A stretch of 64,000 nt of DNA from Oceanimonas pelagia (lineage in GTDB: Bacteria > Pseudomonadota > Gammaproteobacteria > Enterobacterales > Aeromonadaceae). How positions within the stretch are numbered: the first letter of the stretch is position 1; each line of letters opens with the position of its first letter. The notes under the pieces were generated by a model, which saw only the letters and a list, made by a program, of their open reading frames with translations, was not told the origin of the DNA and did no database searches. Made by a program: the position numbers and the translations under genes. Shown piece after piece: positions 8,686 to 16,456 of this stretch. Location of the stretch: positions 101,001-165,000 of the forward strand of contig NZ_CP118224.1 in assembly GCF_030849025.1 (NCBI RefSeq). The letters run 5' to 3'.

Positions 8686-8745
8686 GGCAACCTCTAATTT
8701 AGTTTTTTCTTATATTAAGGCCGCCAGAGTAAAAAGCAAGCGGGT

Positions 8746-10101
8746 TCAGCCCTTGTAGTCGTTCTTGTCGAGGCCGTGTTTTTTCATTTTGTCGTACAGG
8801 GTTTTGCGCGGCAGTTGCAGGCTTTCCAGGGTGTGCTTGATGGAGCCGCCGTGGCGGGCCAGCTCGGTCTGGATCAGGGTTTTCTCGAACTGATCGACCC
8901 GGGCCGCCAGCCCCTGGCCAAAGACCGGGCTGTCGTGCTGGAGGTGGTTGTCCAGATCAAAGGAGCAGGCCTCGCCCAGCAGCACGTAGCGCTCCGCCAG
9001 GTTGCGCAGCTCGCGCACATTGCCCGGCCAGTTGTGGCTCATCAGCATATGCAGCCGCTCCGCCGACAGGGGGGGGATTTCCCGTTCATACAGGGCCGAG
9101 GCCAGCAGGGCAAAATGCTGAAACAGCAGGGGAATGTCTTCCGGGCGGGCACGCAGGGGCGGAATGTCGATGCGCACCACGTTGAGCCGGTAATAGAGGT
9201 CTTCCCGGAACTCGCCGGCATCGGCCAGGGCGCGCAGATCCGCCTTGGTGGCGGCCACAATGCGAATGTCCAGCGGGATCAGGCGGTTGGAGCCCAGCCG
9301 CTCGATGGCCCGCTCTTCCAGTACCCGCAGCAGCTTGATTTGCAGGCTCATGGGCATGCTTTCGATTTCGTCGAGAAACAGGGTGCCGCCGTGGGCATGC
9401 TCGAACTTGCCGATGCGCTTTTCCCGGGCGTCGGTGAAGGCGCCCTTCTCATGGCCGAACAGCTCCGACTCGATCAGGCTTTCGGGCATGCCGCCGCAGT
9501 TGATGGCCACAAAGTTCTGGTCACGGCGCGGACTGTGTTCGTGAATGTAGCGGGCCAGCAGATCCTTGCCCGAGCCGGTTTCTCCCATCAGCAGAATGTC
9601 CGCCGGGCTGGACGCTACCGTCTGCACCAGCCGGCGCAGCTCCTGCACTGCGGCTGAGCGTCCGATAATGCGTGGTCCGGGAGCGCTCTGGGCCTGTAAC
9701 TCCTGGCGCAGGCGGCGGTTGTCCAGGGTGAGGGCGCGTTTCTCCAGGGCCCGGTGCACGACATCAAGCAGCAGATCCGACGAAAAGGGCTTTTCAATAA
9801 AGTCGTAGGCACCGTTGCGGATGGCGCTTACCGCCATGGAAATATCGCCAAAGCCGGTGATCAGGATCACCGGAATGTCGGCGTCGATGGCGCCGATCCG
9901 CTCCAGCAGTTCCAGCCCGGAAGTGCCCGGCATATTGATGTCGGTAATGACGATGCCGGCAAAGTCTTCGGTTATCAGCGACAGCGCCTTGTCGGCGCTG
10001 TCGAGGGCACAGACGTCATAATCTTCCAGCTCCAGGGTCTGGCCGGCGGAGCGCCGAATGGCGGCGTCATCGTCGATCAGCAAAATGTGGGGCGAGGTCA
10101 T
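8746..10101 (-). CDS. dctD: Sigma-54-dependent response regulator, DctD-like
   Basis: The 451-residue protein has a receiver domain (acidic D10-D12, phosphoacceptor D54 in VITDINMPG), an AAA+ domain (Walker A GETGSGKD near 175, Walker B GGTLFLDEIES) and a C-terminal Fis-type helix-turn-helix (SIKHTLESLQLPRKTLYDKM). It should activate sigma-54 promoters, classically of C4-dicarboxylate transport genes, in response to the DctB kinase whose gene overlaps its start by 4 bp (ATGA). The loop that contacts sigma-54, normally GAFTGA, reads GAFTDA here. No canonical dctP gene is adjacent. Confidence 0.9.
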   Translation of the reverse strand: MTSPHILLIDDDAAIRRSAGQTLELEDYDVCALDSADKALSLITEDFAGIVITDINMPGTSGLELLERIGAIDADIPVILITGFGDISMAVSAIRNGAYDFIEKPFSSDLLLDVVHRALEKRALTLDNRRLRQELQAQSAPGPRIIGRSAAVQELRRLVQTVASSPADILLMGETGSGKDLLARYIHEHSPRRDQNFVAINCGGMPESLIESELFGHEKGAFTDAREKRIGKFEHAHGGTLFLDEIESMPMSLQIKLLRVLEERAIERLGSNRLIPLDIRIVAATKADLRALADAGEFREDLYYRLNVVRIDIPPLRARPEDIPLLFQHFALLASALYEREIPPLSAERLHMLMSHNWPGNVRELRNLAERYVLLGEACSFDLDNHLQHDSPVFGQGLAARVDQFEKTLIQTELARHGGSIKHTLESLQLPRKTLYDKMKKHGLDKNDYKG

Positions 10102-11933
10102 GCAGGCTCCTTGTCGGCTCGGTTTAACACAAGAGTAAAGACGGCGCCGCCCTGCGGGTGGTTGGCGGCGGTGAGCTCGCCGTCCAGGCTTTCCGCGATG
10201 CGGTGAGAGATGGACAGCCCCAGCCCCAGTCCGGTGGACTTGGTGGTGAAGAAGGGCTCAAAGATATGTGCCAGCACCTGCTCGCTCAGTCCGGGGCCGT
10301 GATCGCGCACCGCTATGATGACGCGTCCGGCGCTGGTGGACACGTTAATGTCGATGCGTGGCTCGGGCTCGCCGGCCATGGCCTGCAGGGCGTTGCCGAT
10401 CAGGTTGACCAGCACCTGCTCCAGCCGGCCCGGATCACCGGTTACCGCGAGCGCATCGTGCGTTGTTGGCCAGTGCAGCACGGCCTGGCGTTTTTCCAGC
10501 TCGCCGCCCATCAGCACCATGACGCCGCGGCGAAGCTGTTCAAGCCGGGTTTGCGCACCGCCGGCATCGCGCTGGCGGGCGAATTCCCTGAGGGGCTGCA
10601 AAATGGCGGCCATGCGCTGCGCCAGGCCGCCAATTTCTTCCAGGTTGCCCGCTGCTGCCTCGATGCGGCCCCGTTCCAGCAGCTTGCGTGCGTTGTCGGC
10701 GAACTGGCGAATGGCGGTGAGCGGCTGGTTCAGCTCGTGGTTGATGCCCGCCGACAACTGACCCAGTACCGCCAGCTTGGCGGCCTGCACCAGCTGATTC
10801 TGGGTTTGCCGGTGTTGCTCCACCTCCTGCTTGAGCCGCCGGTTGCTGTCGGTCAGCTGCTGGGTGCGTTGTTCTACCCGCCGCTCCAGAGTGGCATGAG
10901 CCTGTTGCAGCTCGCGTTCGTGGCGCAGCTTCATGCGGTGGCGGGCGCGCAGAAACAGCAGCAGGGCGACGCTGGCCCAGAAGGCCCCCAGCCCCGTGAT
11001 CAGGGTGCGGGCAATGCGTGACTTGAGCGGGCTCAGGTTGGCCAGCACCGCCACCCGCATGCCCGCTTCCGGCAGCAGCTCACTCACCAGCAGGTAGTGG
11101 CCGGCGGCATCCTGGCCATCCAGCGTCAGCAACTGGTTGCCTCTGGCAGTCATGGCCCTGTGTTGCAGCGGCAGCGGCCTGACCTCGGCATTTTCGTAGC
11201 GACGGCTGGCTTCAATGCGTGCCAGCAATTGCGGAGCCGGTGTCAGGGCGCCGGTTTGCGGCAGCAGGCGAAAGCGCCAGTCATGGCGGGTGGAGATAAA
11301 GATGACGCCGTCTTCGTCCATTACCAGAATGTCCTGCAGGGCATCGTTCCAGCTGTCTTCAATGTCTTCCAGGTCCACCTTGACCACGGTGACGCCGATG
11401 ATCTGATCGGCCTCGCGCACCGGGGCGGAAAAGAAATATCCCCGTACTCTTGAGGTGTTGCCCAGGGCAAAGTAACGGCCCTGGCCGCCTTCCATGGCCT
11501 GCTGAAAATAGGGCCGGAAGCTGTAGTCGTTACCAATAAAGGGCCGGGGGTGATCCCAGTTGCTGGCGGCCAGGGTGAGGCCGTTGCTGTTGATCAGGTA
11601 GCTGTCGGTGGCTCCCATGGTGGCGTTGACCCAGGCCAGGTAGCGGTTGGCGGCGTCGGTCTTGCGTGCATTGTGGGGATCGGTAAGCAGGGCTTTCAGC
11701 TGTTGCTGGGCCGCCAGCAGACGGGGCAGATCCCGGTGCCGGGCCAGCTGGTGGCGCAGGTTGATGATATAGCGACCCAGGCTGGCCTCGGCATCCTGAC
11801 GGATCTGCGCCAGCCCCTGCTCCCGCGCGTGCCAGAATAACCCGCCGGCCACCAGCAGGGTGCCGAGCAACAGCAGCAGCGGCAGGGCAAGGCGGCGCAG
11901 GCGGGTAAGGGAAGGCGGCGTATTCTGGCTCAT
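10098..11933 (-). CDS. dctB: Sensor histidine kinase, DctB-like
   Basis: From the ATG at 11933 the product is 611 residues; the frame is open further upstream but that extension overlaps the divergent small gene and looks non-coding. A first transmembrane segment (LALPLLLLLGTLLVAGGLFW) is followed by a periplasmic double-Cache sensor domain, a second segment near residue 300, a coiled coil, and a kinase core: H-box GINHELNQPLTAIRQF, N-box NLIGNALQAM, DHGPGLS, FEPFFTTK and GLGLGLSIS. It probably senses dicarboxylates and phosphorylates the adjacent DctD-like regulator. Confidence 0.9.
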   Translation of the reverse strand: MSQNTPPSLTRLRRLALPLLLLLGTLLVAGGLFWHAREQGLAQIRQDAEASLGRYIINLRHQLARHRDLPRLLAAQQQLKALLTDPHNARKTDAANRYLAWVNATMGATDSYLINSNGLTLAASNWDHPRPFIGNDYSFRPYFQQAMEGGQGRYFALGNTSRVRGYFFSAPVREADQIIGVTVVKVDLEDIEDSWNDALQDILVMDEDGVIFISTRHDWRFRLLPQTGALTPAPQLLARIEASRRYENAEVRPLPLQHRAMTARGNQLLTLDGQDAAGHYLLVSELLPEAGMRVAVLANLSPLKSRIARTLITGLGAFWASVALLLFLRARHRMKLRHERELQQAHATLERRVEQRTQQLTDSNRRLKQEVEQHRQTQNQLVQAAKLAVLGQLSAGINHELNQPLTAIRQFADNARKLLERGRIEAAAGNLEEIGGLAQRMAAILQPLREFARQRDAGGAQTRLEQLRRGVMVLMGGELEKRQAVLHWPTTHDALAVTGDPGRLEQVLVNLIGNALQAMAGEPEPRIDINVSTSAGRVIIAVRDHGPGLSEQVLAHIFEPFFTTKSTGLGLGLSISHRIAESLDGELTAANHPQGGAVFTLVLNRADKEPA

Positions 11934-12041
11934 GATGGCCGGCATTATGCGCCTTGCGGAGCCGAATTGGCGTGATGTTGGCCGCACTCTTGAGCCTGAG
12001 CACGGTTTGCAGCGACAATGGCGCCTTTTACGGAGCACCTC

Positions 12042-12287
12042 ATGGCCTTTCGCATTCGTTACCACTACCGCAAGCAGCAAAAAGAGATAGGTTACGCCAA
12101 CGACAAGCACCACAGCATTTATGATGCCATTGCCGCCGCCGAGGGCCTGAACCTGGCGGAGTTTCGCTGCATGGAAGATCAGCTGGCCAATATCAGCCGC
12201 AACGATAAAAAAACCATGAAGGAATTTCGGGAGGAATACTTCCGCAAGCTGGGTTTCAGCCAGATCACCATTTTCCGGGAAGAGTAA
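12042..12287 (+). CDS. Small conserved hypothetical protein, 81 aa
   Basis: ATG at 12042 follows CGGAG at good spacing. The basic, soluble product begins MAFRIRYHYRKQQKEIGYAN and ends with FREEYFRKLGFSQITIFREE. It has no membrane segment or metal motif. Codon use resembles its neighbours, and the composition looks like a real protein. It is divergent from dctB (108 bp apart). I do not recognise the family. Confidence 0.65.
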   Translation: MAFRIRYHYRKQQKEIGYANDKHHSIYDAIAAAEGLNLAEFRCMEDQLANISRNDKKTMKEFREEYFRKLGFSQITIFREE

Positions 12288-12480
12288 TACCGATTTAGTG
12301 GCGGTGTGCATTGCTCTTGTTTTTGCTCTTTTTATAGTGGCATTAACTGCTGGCGCGTCACACTGTGGTTAATATTGTTGAGTGATTGCGTCGGCTCGGT
12401 TTTTCATGATTTCAGCTCTTTTGAGTGTCATTTGAATTTGTTGTTACCGTATTGATTCTTCATGGCTTTTCCTTTTTATT

Positions 12481-12513
12481 GGGGCCGTTCAGGCCCCGGT
12501 TTGACGATACCGG
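12481..12513 (+). promoter_or_regulatory. Two overlapping hairpins in the cstA leader
   Basis: GGGGCC-GTTCA-GGCCCC (12481-12497) shares its last two bases with CCGGT...ACCGG (12496-12513), so the two stems cannot form fully together. They lie 47-79 bp before cstA. This may be a leader switch or a terminator for the small upstream gene; no T-run follows. The remainder of 12288-12559 is AT-rich and presumably holds the cstA promoter. Confidence 0.35.
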
Positions 12514-12559
12514 AAATGCCAACAATGATAAAAACAACTCTTTACGGGAGAGCAGGTAA

Positions 12560-14242
12560 ATGAATGCCATATTCCTGATGCTGATCGGGCTGGGTGCCAT
12601 GGCGCTCGGCTATTTTGTGTATTCAAAATTCGTGGCCGAAAAAATATTCCGGCTGGACCCCGGTTTTCGCACACCGGCTCATGAATTTGAAGACGGGGTG
12701 GATTATGTGCCCACCAACAAGTTTGTGCTCTGGGGTCACCACTTTACCTCGGTAGCCGGGGCCGCCCCCATAGTGGGGCCGGCCATCGCGGTGATCTGGG
12801 GCTGGGTGCCGGCCTTTTTGTGGGTGGTGTTCGGCACCATCTTCTTTGCTGGTGTGCACGATGCAGGGGCCATCTGGGCCAGTAACCGTAACAAGGCCAA
12901 ATCGGTGGGGGCCCTCACCGGCGATGTGGTGGGCAAGCGCGCCCGCAGCATTTTCATGATTGTCATCTTCCTGGTGCTGCTGATGGTGAACGCGGTGTTC
13001 GCCGTGGTGATCGCCGGCCTGCTCACCCAGTTCCAGACCTCGGTGGTGCCGGTGTGGGGCGCCATTGTGGTGGCACTGATCATCGGCCAGCTGATTTACC
13101 GCAAGATGATTGGCCTGCTCACCGTGTCCGTGGTGGGGGTGATCGCCCTTTACGCCCTGATCTGGGCCGGCCCTTCCATGCCGCTGGCACTGCCCGAGCT
13201 GTTTATGGGGCTGACCGACAAGGCCCAGTGGATCATTTTGCTGTTTGTCTACGCCGCCATAGCCTCGCTGCTGCCGGTGTGGATGCTGCTGCAGCCCCGG
13301 GACTACATCAATGGCCTGCAGCTGTTTGTGGGTCTGGGCCTGCTCTACGGCGCCGTGCTGCTCTCGGCCCCGGATGTGGTGGCGCCGGCCTTTAACGACA
13401 ATGTGCCGGAAGGCACGCCCTCGCTGGTGCCCTTGCTGTTTGTCACCATTGCCTGTGGCGCCATCTCCGGCTTTCACGGTCTGGTGTCATCCGGCACCAC
13501 TTCCAAGCAGCTCGACAAGGAAACCGATCTGCGCTTTGTGGGCTATTTCGGTGCCATAGGTGAAGGCTGTCTGGCGCTGGCCGCCATTATTGCCGCCACC
13601 GCCGGCTTTGCGACCCTGGCCGACTGGCAGGCCATTTACAGCGGCTTTGGTCAGGGCGGTGTGGCCGCCTTTGTGCAGGGCGGCGCCAATATTCTGAGCA
13701 ACGGTCTGGGCTTTGATATTGAGTTGTCCCAGACCATTCTCACCGTGATGGCGGTGCTGTTTGCCGGCACCACCATGGATACCGGCCTGCGGCTGCAGCG
13801 CTACATCTTTCAGGAATGGGGCGTTATCTACAAAATCAACTGGATGCAGAAGGCGGCTCCGGCCACCCTGCTGGCGGTGGGTTCATGCCTGTTGCTGGCC
13901 TTTGGCTCCGGCGGTGACGGCTCCGGCGGCCTGCTGATCTGGCCGCTGTTCGGCACCACCAACCAGCTGCTGGCGGGTCTGACCCTGCTGGTGATCACCG
14001 TGATGCTGGCGCGTCTGGGCCGGCCCATGCTGGTGACCCTGATCCCCCTGCTGTTCCTGCTGGTGATGACGGTGCTGGCGCTGCTGATCCAGCTCAAGGG
14101 CTTTTACGATCAGGCCAACTGGTTCCTGTTTGCGCTGGATCTGGTGGTGCTGGGCGCGGCCATTCTGGTAGCGCTGGAATGCGGCGCCACCCTGACCAAA
14201 CTGCGCAGCGGCAAGGCCGAGCAGGCCGGAGACCAGTCGTGA
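12560..14242 (+). CDS. cstA: Carbon starvation protein CstA family transporter
   Basis: The 560-residue polytopic membrane protein carries the CstA signature LWGHHFTSVAGAAPIVGPAI near residue 57 and GVHDAGAIWASNRNKAKSVG. About 14 transmembrane helices are visible. CstA proteins import peptides or pyruvate during carbon limitation. It is shorter than E. coli CstA (about 700 residues), matching the compact form found in many proteobacteria. GGGAGAGCAGGT precedes the ATG. The stop overlaps the GTG start of the next gene, and an ArsA-like ATPase gene follows, an unusual set of partners. Confidence 0.93.
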   Translation: MNAIFLMLIGLGAMALGYFVYSKFVAEKIFRLDPGFRTPAHEFEDGVDYVPTNKFVLWGHHFTSVAGAAPIVGPAIAVIWGWVPAFLWVVFGTIFFAGVHDAGAIWASNRNKAKSVGALTGDVVGKRARSIFMIVIFLVLLMVNAVFAVVIAGLLTQFQTSVVPVWGAIVVALIIGQLIYRKMIGLLTVSVVGVIALYALIWAGPSMPLALPELFMGLTDKAQWIILLFVYAAIASLLPVWMLLQPRDYINGLQLFVGLGLLYGAVLLSAPDVVAPAFNDNVPEGTPSLVPLLFVTIACGAISGFHGLVSSGTTSKQLDKETDLRFVGYFGAIGEGCLALAAIIAATAGFATLADWQAIYSGFGQGGVAAFVQGGANILSNGLGFDIELSQTILTVMAVLFAGTTMDTGLRLQRYIFQEWGVIYKINWMQKAAPATLLAVGSCLLLAFGSGGDGSGGLLIWPLFGTTNQLLAGLTLLVITVMLARLGRPMLVTLIPLLFLLVMTVLALLIQLKGFYDQANWFLFALDLVVLGAAILVALECGATLTKLRSGKAEQAGDQS

Positions 14243-14511
14243 AGATCAAGCGGGTGCTGGCCTGGATAAACCGGGCCAGCCGTTATGCGGAAGAGGTGTA
14301 TAACGCGCCCTACCGGGCGGCCATTGCCCGGGCCCGGCGCGAAGAGGATGACCTCTTTATGCTGCTGGTGTTCTCGGAAATGATGGGGGTGCCGAACCCG
14401 GCCTCCTATTACACCCTGGAGCTGCAGCCCCTGCTGCTGGAGCGGTTTCACGATTGGCACAAGCGCATGGGCATGGAGCACTCGCCGCTGGATCACTTCC
14501 GCTGCTGCTGA
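14239..14511 (+). CDS. Small cory-CC-star-like protein ending in Cys-Cys
   Basis: GTG at 14239 overlaps the cstA stop (GTGA), giving a 90-residue soluble protein with basic N-terminus (KIKRVLAWINRASRYAEEVY) and the last residues HFRCC. Small proteins ending in Cys-Cys and encoded after carbon-starvation genes have been named cory-CC-star; this fits that description from memory and context. The terminal cysteine pair could bind metal or be lipid- or disulfide-linked. Function is unknown. An ATG 60 bp upstream in the same frame lies inside cstA and is less likely. Confidence 0.75.
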   Translation: MKIKRVLAWINRASRYAEEVYNAPYRAAIARARREEDDLFMLLVFSEMMGVPNPASYYTLELQPLLLERFHDWHKRMGMEHSPLDHFRCC

Positions 14512-14534
14512 TTGAGTTGTCTTTTGATGTGCTG

Positions 14535-14568
14535 CGTAGGTTGGTGATGAGCGAAGCGAATCCCAACA
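14535..14568. repeat. REP-like intergenic repeat
   Basis: GTAGGTTGGTGATGAGCGAA and the following GCGAATCCCAACA form an imperfect hairpin (TTGG-GAT with ATC-CCAA around a GAGCGAAGCG core). This GTAGGTTGG...CCAACA style is common as dispersed repeats in gammaproteobacteria. It lies between the Cys-Cys protein and the ArsA-like gene, and a second short palindromic pair (GCCGGC) follows at about 14584-14600. Confidence 0.55.
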
Positions 14569-14621
14569 TTTCGCACACCGGGGCCGGCTTCAATGCCGGC
14601 CTTACTGTCTGGAGAGATTAC

Positions 14622-15620
14622 ATGTTACTGACCGACAAGCGCGTGCTGCTGGTGGGGGGCAAGGGCGGCGTGGGCAAGACGACTGTGTCGTCGTCGCTGG
14701 CGCTGCTGGCGGCCCGCCGGGGCAAGCGCTGCCTGCTGGTATCCACCGACCCCGCCCACAGCCTGGCCGACGCCTTTGACCGGGAGATCGGCGATACCAT
14801 TACCCGGCTGGCCCCCAACCTAGACGGCCTGGAGCTGGATCCGGATCACGAGGTGGAGCAGCACCTGGCCCGGGTGCTGGCCCAGCTCAAGCGCTTTACC
14901 CGGCCCGAGATGTACGGCGAGGTGGAGCGGCAGATGCGCCTTACCCGCCAGTCACCGGGGGCTCAGGAGGCGGCGTTGCTGGAACGCATGGCCCGGGTGA
15001 TGGAAGAAGGGATGCAGACCCATGACCTGGTGATTTTCGACACCGCACCCACCGGCCACACTCTGCGTCTGCTCAGCCTGCCCGAGGCCATGGCCGCCTG
15101 GACGCAAGGGATGCTGAAAAGCAACCAGCGTTCGGAAAAACTGGGGCAAGTGCTGGACCACCTGACCCCGGGCAAGGACGTGGACAGCCCCTTTGGCGAT
15201 CCGCGGGCCCACGAAACCGCCGGCATGGACGAACGCACCAAATCCATTACCGACACCCTGCTGGCGCGCCAGCGGCTGTTTCAGCGCACCCGCCGGCTGC
15301 TGACCGACGGTGAGCAGACCGCGCTGCTGTTTGTGCTGACCCCCGAAAAACTGCCGATACTGGAAACCGGGCGGGCGGTAACCGCCTTGCAGCAAGAAAA
15401 ACTGCCCCTGGCCGGCCTGGTGGTGAACCGCATTCTGCCCGATGAAGCCGACGGCACCTTTCTGGCGCAGCGGCGGGAACAGGAAAAAACGCATCTGGCC
15501 GAGATTGCACGGCTGTTTGCCGATTTGTCCCGTTATCCGCTGTATCTGCAGCCCACGGATATTCAGGGCCTCGATGGACTGAGCGACATGGCCACCCGGC
15601 TGGAGCGAGCCGGACTCTGA
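14622..15620 (+). CDS. ArsA-family (GET3-like) ATPase
   Basis: The start at 14622 follows GGAGAG and gives 332 residues, beginning right before the deviant P-loop GGKGGVGKTT (12-21). STDPAHSLADAF (about 41-52) and VIFDTAPTGHTLRLL (about 137-151) are the switch and signature elements of the ArsA/GET3 family. It is a single-domain ATPase of GET3 size, not the duplicated arsenite pump ATPase, and no arsenic resistance gene is nearby. Association with cstA and the Cys-Cys protein suggests it powers or assembles that membrane system; this is inference. Confidence 0.9.
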   Translation: MLLTDKRVLLVGGKGGVGKTTVSSSLALLAARRGKRCLLVSTDPAHSLADAFDREIGDTITRLAPNLDGLELDPDHEVEQHLARVLAQLKRFTRPEMYGEVERQMRLTRQSPGAQEAALLERMARVMEEGMQTHDLVIFDTAPTGHTLRLLSLPEAMAAWTQGMLKSNQRSEKLGQVLDHLTPGKDVDSPFGDPRAHETAGMDERTKSITDTLLARQRLFQRTRRLLTDGEQTALLFVLTPEKLPILETGRAVTALQQEKLPLAGLVVNRILPDEADGTFLAQRREQEKTHLAEIARLFADLSRYPLYLQPTDIQGLDGLSDMATRLERAGL

Positions 15621-15702
15621 GCGGTACGGAATTGAATTTACAGCCTGTTTTGCCATTGGGTAGAATTTGCCCGAGGGTTTTCTTTTTGATTAACGGAGCA
15701 AC

Positions 15703-16281
15703 ATGACAACGGCGAAGCAGGGCGGCGACGACACCAACGATGTGGGCACCCGCCTCAAGGCGGTGCGCCTGATGCGCAATATTTCCCAGCGGGAGCTGGC
15801 CAAACGCACCGGCGTGACCCACTCCAGCCTGTCGCTGATTGAGCAGGGCAAGGTCAGTCCGTCGGTGAGCTCCCTGAAGAAGATTCTGGATGGCATTCCC
15901 ATGACGGTGGGGGAGTTCTTTACTCTGGATCTGGAAAACACCGATCAGATCTTTTTCAGCCCCGACGAGCTGCAGGACGTGGGCAGTGGCAACCTGTCCC
16001 TGAAACTGGTGGGCTATAACCGAAAAAACCGGGCCATGTCCTTTATTGTGGAAACCTACCCTCCCGGCGTGGACACCGGCCACGACATGATGGCCTATCA
16101 CGGCGAGGAAGCCGGCGTGGTGATCGAAGGGGAAATTGAAATCACCATAGGTGCCCAGCACCGGCTGCTGAAGGAAGGCGACAGCTACTACTTCTCCACC
16201 ACCCAGCCTCACCGCTTTCGCAATAACAGCGATAAGCCCTGCCGCATCGTCAGCTGCTCGACGCCGGCCAAGCATTTTTGA
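15703..16281 (+). CDS. puuR: PuuR-like XRE-cupin transcriptional regulator
   Basis: The 192-residue protein pairs an XRE helix-turn-helix (about 17-70: MRNISQRELAKRTGVTHSSL then SLIEQGKVSPSVSSLKKIL) with a cupin sensor domain (about 105-185; HDMMAYHGEEAGVVIEGEIE). This is the architecture and approximate size of PuuR, the putrescine-responsive repressor. Its position at the edge of a polyamine-catabolism island supports that role. The ATG follows GGAG at 15694-15697. Confidence 0.88.
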   Translation: MTTAKQGGDDTNDVGTRLKAVRLMRNISQRELAKRTGVTHSSLSLIEQGKVSPSVSSLKKILDGIPMTVGEFFTLDLENTDQIFFSPDELQDVGSGNLSLKLVGYNRKNRAMSFIVETYPPGVDTGHDMMAYHGEEAGVVIEGEIEITIGAQHRLLKEGDSYYFSTTQPHRFRNNSDKPCRIVSCSTPAKHF

Positions 16282-16287
16282 ACCTCA

Positions 16288-16308
16288 GCGAGGGCAGCCA
16301 GCCCTCGC
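16288..16308 (+). terminator. Hairpin after puuR
   Basis: An 8-bp perfect stem GCGAGGGC / GCCCTCGC with an AGCCA loop begins 7 bp after the puuR stop. The downstream tail (CATTCTTAATT) is only moderately T-rich. Confidence 0.6.
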
Positions 16309-16358
16309 CATTCTTAATTCACCTGATTCAACGCTGCTGGTTAACAGCTGACCAATCA

Positions 16359-16374
16359 TGTGATCTATATCACA
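16359..16374 (+). promoter_or_regulatory. CRP-cAMP binding site
   Basis: TGTGATCTATATCACA matches the CRP consensus TGTGA-N6-TCACA in all ten conserved positions and is a near-perfect palindrome. It lies 83 bp before the likely start codon of the NhaC-family transporter, suitable for activation. Confidence 0.85.
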
Positions 16375-16378
16375 CCAA

Positions 16379-16396
16379 ATGTCCCTGAAGGGACAT
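16379..16396 (+). promoter_or_regulatory. 18-bp inverted repeat, putative operator
   Basis: ATGTCCC-TGAA-GGGACAT is a perfect 7-bp inverted repeat 4 bp downstream of the CRP site. Its place near the expected transcription start fits a repressor operator. It does not match the E. coli PuuR box; the binding protein is unknown. Confidence 0.45.
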
Positions 16397-16456
16397 GTCT
16401 GCCTCTTTCCGTCCCCTTTTATGATGAAGCGTCAATGGACAGACGAGGAAGAAGCG

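Noticed and set aside
11934..12311. N-terminal extension of the DctB-like kinase to 12311
   Set aside because: The extension overlaps the divergent small gene at 12042-12287 and encodes no plausible domain; the kinase has a good membrane segment just after 11933.
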